Part shown: piece after piece, positions 1-7,117 of the stretch
Layout: each line of letters opens with the position of its first letter
Position numbering within the stretch: position 1 is the stretch's first letter
Assembly: GCA_900751035.1 (NCBI GenBank)
Contig: CAADSF010000160.1
Span: 1-22,341 of the forward strand
Reading direction: 5' to 3'
DNA: 22,341 nt
Source: an uncultured Oscillospiraceae bacterium
GTDB lineage: Bacteria > Bacillota > Clostridia > Oscillospirales > Oscillospiraceae
Position numbers and translations under genes: made by a program
The notes under the pieces: model-generated
The model's database searches: none
What the model was told of the DNA's origin: nothing
The model's input: only the letters and a program-made list of their open reading frames with translations

Positions 1-1212
1 CCGTTCGGCTATCTGCTCGACTGGCTGTACACGTTCACGAACAACTACGGCCTGGCGCTGATCCTCTTCTCCCTCATCATCAAGCTCGTGCTGCTGCCGA
101 TGTCGGTGAAGAGCAAGAAGAGCATGCTCAAAATGTCCCGCCTGTCGCCGCAGGTCAAGGCCCTTGAGGCCAAATACGGCGACGACAAGCAGAAATACCA
201 GCTGGCCGTCCAGCAGATGTACAAGGAAGAGGGCGTGTCCATGGGCGGCGGCTGCCTGTGGTCGTTTATCCCGCTCATCATCCTGATTCCGCTTTACTAC
301 GTCATCCGTGAGCCCATCACGTACATGATGCACAACTCCCGCTCCGTCTCCGAGGCCATCGTCGCCTTCCTGCAGGCCAGCGGCGAGGATCTCGGCAAAA
401 ACGCGTACTATGCCCAGCTGGCTGCCGCCGGTCACATCGGCGATTACGCGGACAAGCTCCGCGAAGTGCTCCAGAGCATTATGGGTTCGGATGTGAAGAT
501 CAATCTGCAGGCCATGAACTTCCAGTTCCTTGGCATCGACCTGGCCGGCATTCCCACGTTCCGCTTCTGGAAGTGCGAAGGCTGGGGCGAGATCGGCCTG
601 TTCCTGATCCCGGTCGTTTCCGCCGGGCTGCAGGCATTGTCCATGTGGCTCAGCCAGAAGATGAACAATCAGGTCGCCACCAACGCCGACGGCGAGCAGG
701 ATGCGGACGCAGCCAAGGCCGCCAACCAGACCAACGCGACCATGATGCTCATGATGCCGCTCATGTCCCTCTGGATCGGCTTCTCCATGCCCGCCGCGAT
801 CTCCGTCTACTGGATTGCGCAGGCCGTGTTCGGCGCCGTGCAGGATTATTTCCTGACGAAGCACTACCGCAAGGTCTATGACGAGGAAGACGCCGTCAAG
901 CAGGAGATCGCCGCCAAGCGCCGCGCCGAGGAGGTCGAAAAGGAGCGCCAGCGCGCCCTGCGCCGCGAGCAGAACCCCGACGGCATCGCCGACAACGTCA
1001 GCAAAAAGAAGATCCGTCAGCAGGAAAAGGAAGCCGCGGAAAAGGCGGCCAGAGCATACGAGGCCAAGAAGAACCCTGTGCAGGAATCCGAGGAAAAGAA
1101 GCCGCTTTCCGGCGACCCGGAGCGCCCGTACAGCCGCGGCCGTGCCTATGATCCTTCTCACTACGGCAGAAAGCGTCCTGCCGGCTCTGACGCAGAACAG
1201 ACAGAGGAGTAA
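1..1212 (+). CDS. yidC: Membrane protein insertase YidC/Oxa1 family (5' end outside window)
   Basis: This is a membrane insertase that places proteins into the cytoplasmic membrane, alone or with SecYEG. The frame is open from the first base, so the 403 residues visible are the carboxy-terminal part of the protein. Hydrophobic segments are seen at window residues 18-36 (LALILFSLIIKLVLLPM), about 82-98 (SFIPLIILIPLYYVI), about 195-220, and about 245-285 (rich in Met, ending SVYWIAQAVFGAVQDYF), as expected for the conserved core. A polar stretch of about 90 residues separates the second and third segments. The last 110 residues are a highly charged Lys/Arg/Glu tail, as in homologues that contact ribosomes. 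The next gene, jag, starts 2 bases after the stop and its ribosome site (gaggag) lies in the end of this gene, so the two are cotranscribed. The family assignment is firm; the true start is not in the window. Confidence 0.95.
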   Translation, partial: PFGYLLDWLYTFTNNYGLALILFSLIIKLVLLPMSVKSKKSMLKMSRLSPQVKALEAKYGDDKQKYQLAVQQMYKEEGVSMGGGCLWSFIPLIILIPLYYVIREPITYMMHNSRSVSEAIVAFLQASGEDLGKNAYYAQLAAAGHIGDYADKLREVLQSIMGSDVKINLQAMNFQFLGIDLAGIPTFRFWKCEGWGEIGLFLIPVVSAGLQALSMWLSQKMNNQVATNADGEQDADAAKAANQTNATMMLMMPLMSLWIGFSMPAAISVYWIAQAVFGAVQDYFLTKHYRKVYDEEDAVKQEIAAKRRAEEVEKERQRALRREQNPDGIADNVSKKKIRQQEKEAAEKAARAYEAKKNPVQESEEKKPLSGDPERPYSRGRAYDPSHYGRKRPAGSDAEQTEE

Positions 1213-1214
1213 TT

Positions 1215-2216
1215 ATGGAGAAATTTATTACCGCAACCGGTAAAACGATCGATCTGGCCATTGCGGCAGCTCTGGAGGAGCTGCACATGGATCGTGACAG
1301 CGTTTCCGTTGAAGTTCTGGAAAATCCGAGATCCGGCTTCCTTGGCATCGGCGCACAGCCTGCGCGCGTCAAGGTCACCTACGAAGTGCCCGACGAGGCG
1401 CCCAAGCCCGCCCTGTCCTCCGCCTCGCGCAGCAAGCCGAAAAAGCCTGCCGAGCCCAAGAGCGCAGACGGCGCGAAGGTCATCGCGCCCGCAGCCCCGA
1501 AGGTCATTGCGCCTGCCGCGCCCGAAGCGCCCCGCCCGCAGGATACACGCACTTCCGCGCCCAGGGCGCCCCAGCAGCCGCGTCAGGACCGCGCGCCGAA
1601 GCAGCGCGGCCCCAGACCGGAGCGCCGCGACCAGAAGCCGCGCCAGCCGCAGCAGTCTGAAAAGCCCGCCATCCCGGCAGAGCCGAAGGTCTACGCTCCC
1701 GCAGAGCCCGGCTCCACGGAGGAGCGCATTGAAACCTTCATCAAGGGCCTTCTTGAGCACATGGGCTCCGACGCCGTGCCGCACGCCGTCAAGACCGGCG
1801 ACGAGGCCTATCTGGTCGACCTCGTGGGCGAGAACCTCGGCATCCTCATCGGCCGCCGCGGCGAAACGCTCGATGCAATCCAGCATCTGACCAACTACGC
1901 CGTCAACCGCGGCCAGAACAAGCGCGTGCGCATCAACGTCGACGCCGAGAGCTACCGCCTCAAGCGCGAACAAGCGCTGCAGCGCCTGGCCCAGAAGGTC
2001 GCGGGCAAGGTCACCCGCTACCGCCGCAACATCACGCTTGAGCCGATGAACGCCTATGAGCGCCATGTCATTCATGCCGCGCTGCAGGACCATCCCGACG
2101 TGACCACCTTCTCCACCGGCACCGAGCCCAACCGCCGCATTGTCGTGGCCTACAGCCGCTACAAATCGGCAGAGGCCGCCGTCAGGAAGGACTTCCCGGA
2201 AACGGAAGAGGAATAA
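1215..2216 (+). CDS. khpB: RNA-binding protein Jag/KhpB (Jag_N, KH and R3H domains)
   Basis: This is a cytoplasmic RNA-binding protein of the Jag/SpoIIIJ-associated family, known in Firmicutes to work with KhpA and to influence cell elongation and division. Residues 1-55 form the Jag_N domain (MEKFITATGKTIDLAIAAAL, then RSGFLGIG). Residues 60-170 are a Pro/Ala/Lys/Arg-rich linker with little predicted fold. A KH domain follows from about residue 200, with the GxxG loop read as GRRG near residue 213. The R3H domain is near residue 280, where the diagnostic Arg-x3-His is read in YERHVIHAAL. The protein is 333 residues, longer than many homologues because of the linker. It starts at ATG 1215, two bases after yidC, and a strong terminator follows. 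In many Firmicutes mnmE follows jag; here it does not. Confidence 0.95.
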   Translation: MEKFITATGKTIDLAIAAALEELHMDRDSVSVEVLENPRSGFLGIGAQPARVKVTYEVPDEAPKPALSSASRSKPKKPAEPKSADGAKVIAPAAPKVIAPAAPEAPRPQDTRTSAPRAPQQPRQDRAPKQRGPRPERRDQKPRQPQQSEKPAIPAEPKVYAPAEPGSTEERIETFIKGLLEHMGSDAVPHAVKTGDEAYLVDLVGENLGILIGRRGETLDAIQHLTNYAVNRGQNKRVRINVDAESYRLKREQALQRLAQKVAGKVTRYRRNITLEPMNAYERHVIHAALQDHPDVTTFSTGTEPNRRIVVAYSRYKSAEAAVRKDFPETEEE

Positions 2217-2226
2217 ACAAACGCCA

Positions 2227-2262
2227 ATCCCCGCCGCAGACTACTTTGCGGCGGGGATTTTT
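2227..2262 (+). terminator. Rho-independent terminator of yidC-jag
   Basis: A perfect 12-bp stem (2227-2238 pairing with 2247-2258, atccccgccgca on the left arm) with an 8-base loop is followed by a run of five T. It begins 11 bases after the jag stop codon and ends the plus-strand unit. Confidence 0.93.
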
Positions 2263-2329
2263 CACGCGAAAAAGTACCTTTGTTCAAAGGGCAGGCTTTG
2301 GGGCGTGTGCAGCCCGACGCCTTTGCAGA

Positions 2330-2362
2330 CAAACCCCGCGCTCCGGACAGCGGAGCGCGGGG
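2330..2362 (-). terminator. Probable terminator of the divIVA operon
   Basis: A perfect 12-bp GC-rich stem (2334-2345 with 2351-2362, loop gacag) lies just past the divIVA stop on the minus strand. The following T tract is weak (tttgt). It faces the jag terminator about 70 bases away, as expected between convergent units. Confidence 0.75.
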
Positions 2363-2375
2363 GAATCAGGTTTGT

Positions 2376-3146
2376 TTACTTCGGCGATGTCGGGTCGTAG
2401 TTGCGGCCAAATTTGAGGTCTTCGAACTTGATTGTTGCGCTTTCGGGGTGCATGGGGCGAGCGCTTTGTCTGGCCGGTGCGGGCACGGAGGCTGTCTTTG
2501 CCTCGGCGTCGCTGCCAATCAGCTTTTCGAGGTTGTCGGAGATCTCCGTCGCAATCTTCCCCGCGTCCTCACTGGGGATCGGAGCGGGCATTGTGGGCTG
2601 CTCGTCCTGCCAGTCGTAGGGCCGTTCGGGCGCGGGCTGCGGCTGCTCCGGCGCGGATTCGCGCGTCAGGTCGCGGGCCTTGAGCATTTCGAGCAGCTCC
2701 AGATGGCCCTGAATGTCGCGCTCGACCACGGAGATGAAATTCAGCGCGGTCTGTCTGGCGTAATCAAGCCGCTCCTGCTCGGCGTGCAGCTGCTGGTTGA
2801 GCTGCGCGAGCTGCACGTTCGCAGCGTTGACCTGCGCATTGGCCTGTGCGTTGACCTCTGCGTTCTGCAGCATGGCGGCGCACCGCGCCTGCGTTTCCTT
2901 GAGCAGCTGGGCGCTTCTGGCCTCTGCATCGGCTGCGGCGGCGGACTGCTTCGTCTCCTGGGCGCGGTATTCCTCCAGCTTTTCGACCAGAATCTTCATC
3001 TTGGCCTTGAGCACGGAATTTTCCTTATAGAGCGTGATGTAGTCGTCGGTCAGCGGTTCGAGAAAATCGTCGACCTGCTGCATATCATAGCCGCCGAAGA
3101 CGGCCTTGGAGAAGGTTTGCTCCTGAATTTCCTGCGGTGTGAACAT
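2376..3146 (-). CDS. divIVA: DivIVA-domain cell division/pole protein
   Basis: DivIVA proteins are coiled-coil scaffolds that bind curved membrane at septa and poles and recruit division or growth proteins. The 256-residue product begins with the typical amino-terminal lipid-binding region (MFTPQEIQEQTF, then VFGGYDMQQVDDFL). A long Glu/Gln/Ala-rich coiled coil runs from about residue 30 to 165. The last 90 residues are Pro-rich and look unstructured, ending SPK. It starts at ATG 3144-3146, with a purine-rich ribosome site (agggggc) upstream. It lies 21 bases downstream of sepF on the same strand, and hlyD-like, yggS, sepF and divIVA appear to form one operon with a terminator after this gene. 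Gpr-type DivIVA paralogues exist, so the exact role (division or another polar function) is inferred from context. Confidence 0.9.
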   Translation of the reverse strand: MFTPQEIQEQTFSKAVFGGYDMQQVDDFLEPLTDDYITLYKENSVLKAKMKILVEKLEEYRAQETKQSAAAADAEARSAQLLKETQARCAAMLQNAEVNAQANAQVNAANVQLAQLNQQLHAEQERLDYARQTALNFISVVERDIQGHLELLEMLKARDLTRESAPEQPQPAPERPYDWQDEQPTMPAPIPSEDAGKIATEISDNLEKLIGSDAEAKTASVPAPARQSARPMHPESATIKFEDLKFGRNYDPTSPK

Positions 3147-3167
3147 GGACGCTGCCCCCTTGTACGA

Positions 3168-3713
3168 TTAGAGATAAACGCCGCTGTTTTCCAATTCGTC
3201 CATCAGATTGTCGCCGACGAAGTCGACGTTGTACGGCGTGATGATGTAGGTGCTGATGGCGATCTTTTTGATCTTGCCGTCGAGCGCGTAGGCGCAGCCG
3301 GACAGGAAATCGACCAGACGGCGGGCGACGTCCTTGTTCGTGGATTCCAGATTGAGGACGACCGCGTGCTTGCTGCGCAGATGCTCTGCGATTTCAGTCA
3401 CGCTGTCAAAGCGCTCAGGCTTGACGAGCACGACCTGCAGCTGCGCTGTGGCGTGAATGTTCACGACCTTGCCGCTCTGCGTACCGGCGGCGTTATTGCC
3501 TCCGAGCGTCCGGCGTCCGGCGGAAGCGCTGCTGCTGCCGGTCGAGGAAAACTCATCGCTGTCCAGATCGAAGCTGCTGCGGTACGAGGGCTTCGGCGCC
3601 GAGGACGAACGGGAGGGCCTGCTGGGGCGGGCGTCGTCGTCGAATTCATCAAAATCGTCGTCGTCTTCTGTATACGGCTTCGTGAGTTTCTTCAGGTCAT
3701 CCATAAATCCCAT
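3168..3713 (-). CDS. sepF: Cell division protein SepF
   Basis: SepF polymerises on the membrane and ties the FtsZ ring to it in Gram-positive bacteria. The 181-residue product starts with a short amphipathic helix (MGFMDDLKKLTKPY), the expected membrane-targeting segment. An acidic, Asp-rich stretch at 16-28 and a Ser/Arg-rich linker to about residue 85 follow. The conserved globular domain runs from about residue 88 (KVVNIHATAQLQVVLVKPER) to the end, including the stretch DVARRLVDFLSGCAYALDG. Start ATG 3711-3713 is supported by ggagg ten bases upstream. yggS lies 57 bases upstream and divIVA 21 bases downstream, the common Firmicutes arrangement. Confidence 0.95.
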   Translation of the reverse strand: MGFMDDLKKLTKPYTEDDDDFDEFDDDARPSRPSRSSSAPKPSYRSSFDLDSDEFSSTGSSSASAGRRTLGGNNAAGTQSGKVVNIHATAQLQVVLVKPERFDSVTEIAEHLRSKHAVVLNLESTNKDVARRLVDFLSGCAYALDGKIKKIAISTYIITPYNVDFVGDNLMDELENSGVYL

Positions 3714-3770
3714 TGTAATGTATCCTCCAGAATTGCTATTCTATGTAATTGGGCCGTGTCGGCGTGTCGG

Positions 3771-4472
3771 TCAGATGTTATAGTTCCGCTTGCCGAAGAT
3801 GGCGGTGCCGATGCGCACCATGGTCGAGCCTTCGGCGATGGCGTCGGCAAAATCATCGCTCATGCCCATCGACAGGCATTCCATGGACACATTATCGTAT
3901 TTTTTTGCCCTTATGTCAACAAAAAGATTGCGCATTTCGGCAAAATATCTGCAATTTTCTCCCGGAAATTCGCTCACGGGGGGAATTGCCATCAGACCCT
4001 TGAGCGCCGTGTGCGGAAAATCGGCCATCCGGGCGGCAAGCGCAGCGGCCTCTGCCGGGGTAAAGCCGGACTTGCTTTCCTCATTGCCGATGTTGACCTC
4101 AAAGAGAATGTTCTGCACGACGCCCAGCTTTTCCGCCTGCTTTTCGATGCATTCCAGCAGCTCCAGCCGGTCGACGGACTCAATGAGGTCGACCACGCCG
4201 ACGAGGTACTTGACCTTGTTGGTCTGTAAATGGCCGATGAAGTGCAGCGGCTTTCCCGTGTACGCGCCCAGCGGGCGCTTGGCCTGAATTTCCTGCACGC
4301 GGTTTTCGCCGCAGCAGTCGACGCCTGCGGCGACGGCCTCCTTGACGCGCTCGGCGTCGTTCATCTTCGTCGCGGCGCAAAGGAGGATTTCGGACGGGTC
4401 ACGTCCGGCCTTTTTTGCGGCCTCAGCCATCTGGGCGCGGATGCCCGCGATATTTTCAGCAATTGTAGACAT
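3771..4472 (-). CDS. yggS: Pyridoxal-phosphate homeostasis protein, YggS/PROSC family
   Basis: This family binds pyridoxal 5'-phosphate on a TIM-barrel fold without a known catalytic turnover and buffers vitamin B6 and amino-acid metabolism. The PLP-binding lysine is in LLCAATKMN (residue 36 from the start chosen here). Other family marks are CGENRVQEI, HFIGHLQTNKVKYL, SVDRLELLECI, VNIGNEESKSGF, LSMGMSDDF and VRIGTAIFG. The product is 233 residues from ATG 4470-4472, which has ggaaagg about 12 bases upstream and sits one base past the stop of the upstream HlyD-like gene. An in-frame ATG at 4493 would add seven residues but has no ribosome site. Placement beside sepF and divIVA is a long-known conserved neighbourhood whose reason is unclear. 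Confidence 0.95.
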   Translation of the reverse strand: MSTIAENIAGIRAQMAEAAKKAGRDPSEILLCAATKMNDAERVKEAVAAGVDCCGENRVQEIQAKRPLGAYTGKPLHFIGHLQTNKVKYLVGVVDLIESVDRLELLECIEKQAEKLGVVQNILFEVNIGNEESKSGFTPAEAAALAARMADFPHTALKGLMAIPPVSEFPGENCRYFAEMRNLFVDIRAKKYDNVSMECLSMGMSDDFADAIAEGSTMVRIGTAIFGKRNYNI

Positions 4473-4473
4473 A

Positions 4474-5682
4474 TCAGTTGACGACCTTTCCATCGTATAG
4501 ATTTTTCGCGTTGATAATCAGCTCATCGCCCGGCCAGAGATTGTCGGTCGAGCTGGTGTCGAGCGTGACGACATAGCTTTCGCCGGTATCGTGGAGAATG
4601 GTGATGGGCTTCCACTTGGCGAGCGTTCCTTCGAGGATATACACGCCCGTTCGACCATTTTCGACACGGACGGCGGACTTCGGGACGCGCAGACCGGAGT
4701 AGGACGTGAAGACGATCTCCGCCGACTGCTGCCGCAGCAGCGTCACGTTCTGCAGCGCCCGGTCGGACGACAGAACCAGCAGCCGGGAGCCTGCCTCATT
4801 CCCGCCCAGACGCTCTACGCGCATGGTGACAGGCTGGTAATAGTCACGGGCGAAGGTCAGCGTGGCGCGGTCGCCCTCCTCCACGCCGGAAAGCTCGCTT
4901 GCGGGCACGACGCAGGCGTAATACCAGGTCGCGGACGTGATGAGCCTGCCGATGGCGTGGGCGTCCGTCTCGTCCGGCTGGAGGGTCTCAAATTCCGCAA
5001 CGGTCATTTCCATCAGCCGTTCCGGCGTCAGCACGGCCTCGTAGCCGTCGACAGCGGCGGAAAACGTTCCGGCTTTGCCTGCGGAAATGGCGCTGGTGTC
5101 GCCTGCGGACTGCGCCTCAAGCGTGTCCAGCTCCGCCTGCAGGGCGCTGATGCGCGATTGCAAAGCGCCGCTGTCCGCGCCGCTTCCTGTGCGGCGCAGG
5201 ATGAGGCCCTTGAGCTCCGGCGAAAGGTCGGAGACAGAATTCATGTCGCGCAGCGCCAGATACCGGCTCAGCTGCGCAAGCTCATCCGCAATATCCGCGT
5301 CGAGCGCAGCCTGATCGTAGACGCTGGAAACGGCGCTCCACGCGTACTGAAGCTGCTCAATCTGACCGGACAGCTCATCGATGCGCGTCTGCCGGAGCCG
5401 CGCGTCCTCAGAGCGGTAGCCGGTGGCGACGGTGTCGTTCGCGGCCACGTGTACACCCTCGGCGCAGCTCAGGACGGTCGTGCCGTACTGCGAATATAAA
5501 GGCTCTTCCTCACGCACGACAAAGCCGGAGGCGTAATAGCCCGCCCCGGCTTCGTATGGTGTGACGGTGGCCGTCAGAAGTGGTGCATAGAGACTGCTGA
5601 TCGCGTGATAGCCGAAATACGCGGCGATTGCGGCCAGCAGAATCCAGAGGATGACTGTAAAATAGGATTTGCCTTGCTTCAT
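4474..5682 (-). CDS. HlyD-like membrane-anchored adaptor protein, function unknown
   Basis: The product is 402 residues with one amino-terminal membrane segment (about 8-31: YFTVILWILLAAIAAYFGY) and a large outside part. Its build resembles HlyD-type adaptor (membrane fusion) proteins: a short beta region with GFVVREEEPLYS and AEGVHVAANDTV (half of a barrel-sandwich domain), two helical stretches (about 94-150 and 173-195, with heptad-like QSRISALQAELDTLEAQ) and a second beta-rich half ending in LRVPKSAVRVENGRTGVYI and LWPGDELIINAKNL. No ABC or RND partner is encoded in the window. It lies between hfq (49 bases upstream) and yggS (one base downstream), so it is very likely coexpressed with sepF and divIVA. 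Start ATG 5680-5682 has aaggag close by. A role in the cell envelope at division is a guess from context only. Confidence 0.75.
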   Translation of the reverse strand: MKQGKSYFTVILWILLAAIAAYFGYHAISSLYAPLLTATVTPYEAGAGYYASGFVVREEEPLYSQYGTTVLSCAEGVHVAANDTVATGYRSEDARLRQTRIDELSGQIEQLQYAWSAVSSVYDQAALDADIADELAQLSRYLALRDMNSVSDLSPELKGLILRRTGSGADSGALQSRISALQAELDTLEAQSAGDTSAISAGKAGTFSAAVDGYEAVLTPERLMEMTVAEFETLQPDETDAHAIGRLITSATWYYACVVPASELSGVEEGDRATLTFARDYYQPVTMRVERLGGNEAGSRLLVLSSDRALQNVTLLRQQSAEIVFTSYSGLRVPKSAVRVENGRTGVYILEGTLAKWKPITILHDTGESYVVTLDTSSTDNLWPGDELIINAKNLYDGKVVN

Positions 5683-5731
5683 AGCGCTCCTTCAGGGTAC
5701 CTGGGGTTGCCTGATGGGAGCGGAGCGGTGC

Positions 5732-5959
5732 TCAGCTCTGCGTCAGGTGGACGGGCATAGCGGGCGTCATGGTAGAGACCGCATGCTTATAAATCATCTG
5801 CTGCCGCCCGTCGGATTGCAGCATGATGACAAACTGGTCAAAGCCCGTGATAATGCCGCGCATCTGAAAGCCGTTCATCAGAAAAACGGTCAGCATCGTG
5901 CGGTCCTTCCGGGCCTGGTTCAGAAAAACGTCCTGATAATTCTCTGTTGGTTTTTGCAT
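5732..5959 (-). CDS. hfq: RNA chaperone Hfq
   Basis: Hfq forms a hexameric ring that binds U-rich and A-rich RNA and assists small-RNA regulation. The 75-residue product carries both Sm motifs: Sm1 as FLMNGFQMRGIITGFDQFVI and Sm2 as IYKHAVSTMTP, which matches the usual YKHA(I/V)ST signature. The amino end QDVFLNQARKD is also typical. The start at ATG 5957-5959 is fixed by the strong ribosome site aaaaggag at 5969-5976. A longer frame reaching upstream runs into the palindromic repeat and is not coding. The carboxy tail is short, as in other Firmicutes. The 162-bp palindrome lies 26 bases upstream of the start codon, so the hfq leader would carry a long hairpin if transcription comes from miaA or from the possible promoter at 6168-6176. 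Confidence 0.97.
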   Translation of the reverse strand: MQKPTENYQDVFLNQARKDRTMLTVFLMNGFQMRGIITGFDQFVIMLQSDGRQQMIYKHAVSTMTPAMPVHLTQS

Positions 5960-5985
5960 GGGTATCGGCTCCTTTTCTTTATATA

Positions 5986-6147
5986 GGGGAACCTCTGATG
6001 CAATGTCCTTCGGCCTTCGCCGGATCTTTTGGCCCAATCCTGCGGTATGAAAACTTGAAATACACAAAGTATTCCTGCGTTTTCATACCTTGTCTTGGGC
6101 CAAAATCTCTCGCCGAATGCTCTCGGACATTACATCAGAGCTTCCCT
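5986..6147. repeat. 162-bp palindromic, MITE-like element between miaA and hfq
   Basis: The terminal arms 5987-6008 and 6125-6146 are inverted copies matching at 20 of 22 positions (gggaa-ctctgatg-aatgtcc). Inside them, 6027-6037 pairs perfectly with 6095-6105 (ttttggcccaa) and 6044-6054 pairs perfectly with 6079-6089 (ggtatgaaaac). A small central stem is formed by 6059-6063 and 6069-6073. Almost the whole unit can therefore fold into one long imperfect hairpin. It has no open reading frame of its own. I see no convincing target-site duplication, although a 9-base inverted match (5958-5966 with 6159-6167) lies outside the arms. It could be a miniature mobile element or a structured RNA leader. 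Confidence 0.8.
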
Positions 6148-6167
6148 GTTGTGATTTTGATACCCAT

Positions 6168-6176
6168 ATTGTACCA
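6168..6176 (-). promoter_or_regulatory. Possible extended -10 promoter for hfq
   Basis: On the minus strand TGGTACAAT reads as an extended -10 box (TGn then TACAAT, five of six to consensus). It lies only a few bases past the miaA stop codon and upstream of the palindrome. No good -35 box is present at 17 bases. It is suggestive only. Confidence 0.35.
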
Positions 6177-6179
6177 TAT

Positions 6180-7115
6180 TCAATGCGCGGAAAAAGGGAT
6201 ATTCTGTCGAGCGGCGGAAAGAACCTCCGAAAAATCTTCCGTGCCCGTCAGCCGCAGCCAGTGCATGTCCGCATTGTGCCGGAACCACGTCAGCTGCCGC
6301 TTGGCATAGTTGCGCGAGCGCTGCTTGCAGAGCGCGGCGGCCTCGTCCAGCGAACACGCGCCGTTTAAGTACCCGAAAAATTCCTTATAGCCGATGGCCT
6401 GCATGGCCGTCGTCTTCGGGCTGACGCCGAGGGCGAGCAGCGCACGAATCTCGTCCAGCAGCCCGTCTTCCAGCATCCTGTCGACCCGCGAATCGATGCG
6501 CCGGTACAAAACCGCCCGGTCGATATAATCAAGCCCCAGCCACACGGGCCGGTAGCGCGGGGGGATGGCCTGCGTTTCCAGATTGTGCTGCGTGATGGTC
6601 TTGCCGGTTTCCTCATAGACCTCCAGCGCACGGACAATGCGTTTTTCATCCGCCGGATGGAGCCGCGCAGCGGCCTCCGGATCAATGTCCCGCAGACGCG
6701 CCAGCATCGCCTCGCCGCCGAGCTGCCGCAGCTGCGCCTCCAGCGCTTCGCGCCTGCCGGTCTGCGGGACGGGCGCAAATGAACGGCCCGCGATGAGGCT
6801 GTCGACATACAGCCCCGTGCCGCCCGCGATGACGGCGGCTTTGCCGCGCGATAAAATGTCCTGTACGCAGGCATCTGCCAGCTGCACATATTTCCCGGCG
6901 GAAAAATCCTCGCCCGGCTCGACCATGTCCAGCAGATGGTGGGGAACGCCGTCCATTTCTTCCCTTGTGGGCTTGGCCGTGCCGATGTCCATGTGACGGT
7001 AGATCTGCATGGAATCGCAGGAGACGACCTCGCCGTCATACAGCTTTGCAAGCTGTACGGCGAGCTTCGTCTTGCCGGAGGCCGTCGGGCCGACGACACA
7101 GATCATTCTGTCCAT
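6180..7115 (-). CDS. miaA: tRNA dimethylallyltransferase MiaA
   Basis: MiaA transfers the dimethylallyl group from dimethylallyl diphosphate to N6 of A37 in tRNAs that read codons starting with U. The P-loop is GPTASGKT at residues 9-16. The substrate motif VSCDSMQIYRHMDIGTAKP follows at about 30-48, then GVPHHLLD and IAGGTGLYVDSLI, and the carboxy-terminal tRNA-binding part contains RSRNYAKRQLTWFR. The product is 311 residues, the usual length. Start ATG 7113-7115 has agaggg about eight bases upstream; the ATG at the fourth codon is an alternative. It begins two bases after the mutL stop, so it is translated as part of the mutL unit. MiaB, encoded in the same cluster, acts on the MiaA product. 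Confidence 0.97.
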   Translation of the reverse strand: MDRMICVVGPTASGKTKLAVQLAKLYDGEVVSCDSMQIYRHMDIGTAKPTREEMDGVPHHLLDMVEPGEDFSAGKYVQLADACVQDILSRGKAAVIAGGTGLYVDSLIAGRSFAPVPQTGRREALEAQLRQLGGEAMLARLRDIDPEAAARLHPADEKRIVRALEVYEETGKTITQHNLETQAIPPRYRPVWLGLDYIDRAVLYRRIDSRVDRMLEDGLLDEIRALLALGVSPKTTAMQAIGYKEFFGYLNGACSLDEAAALCKQRSRNYAKRQLTWFRHNADMHWLRLTGTEDFSEVLSAARQNIPFSAH

Positions 7116-7117
7116 GC

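Noticed and set aside
2280..4229. A 649-codon plus-strand open frame across divIVA, sepF and yggS
   Set aside because: It runs antisense to three recognised genes and has no domain or ribosome site.
5960..6067. A 36-residue amino-terminal extension of Hfq
   Set aside because: It lies largely within the palindromic element, and the strong ribosome site at 5969-5976 fixes the start at 5959.
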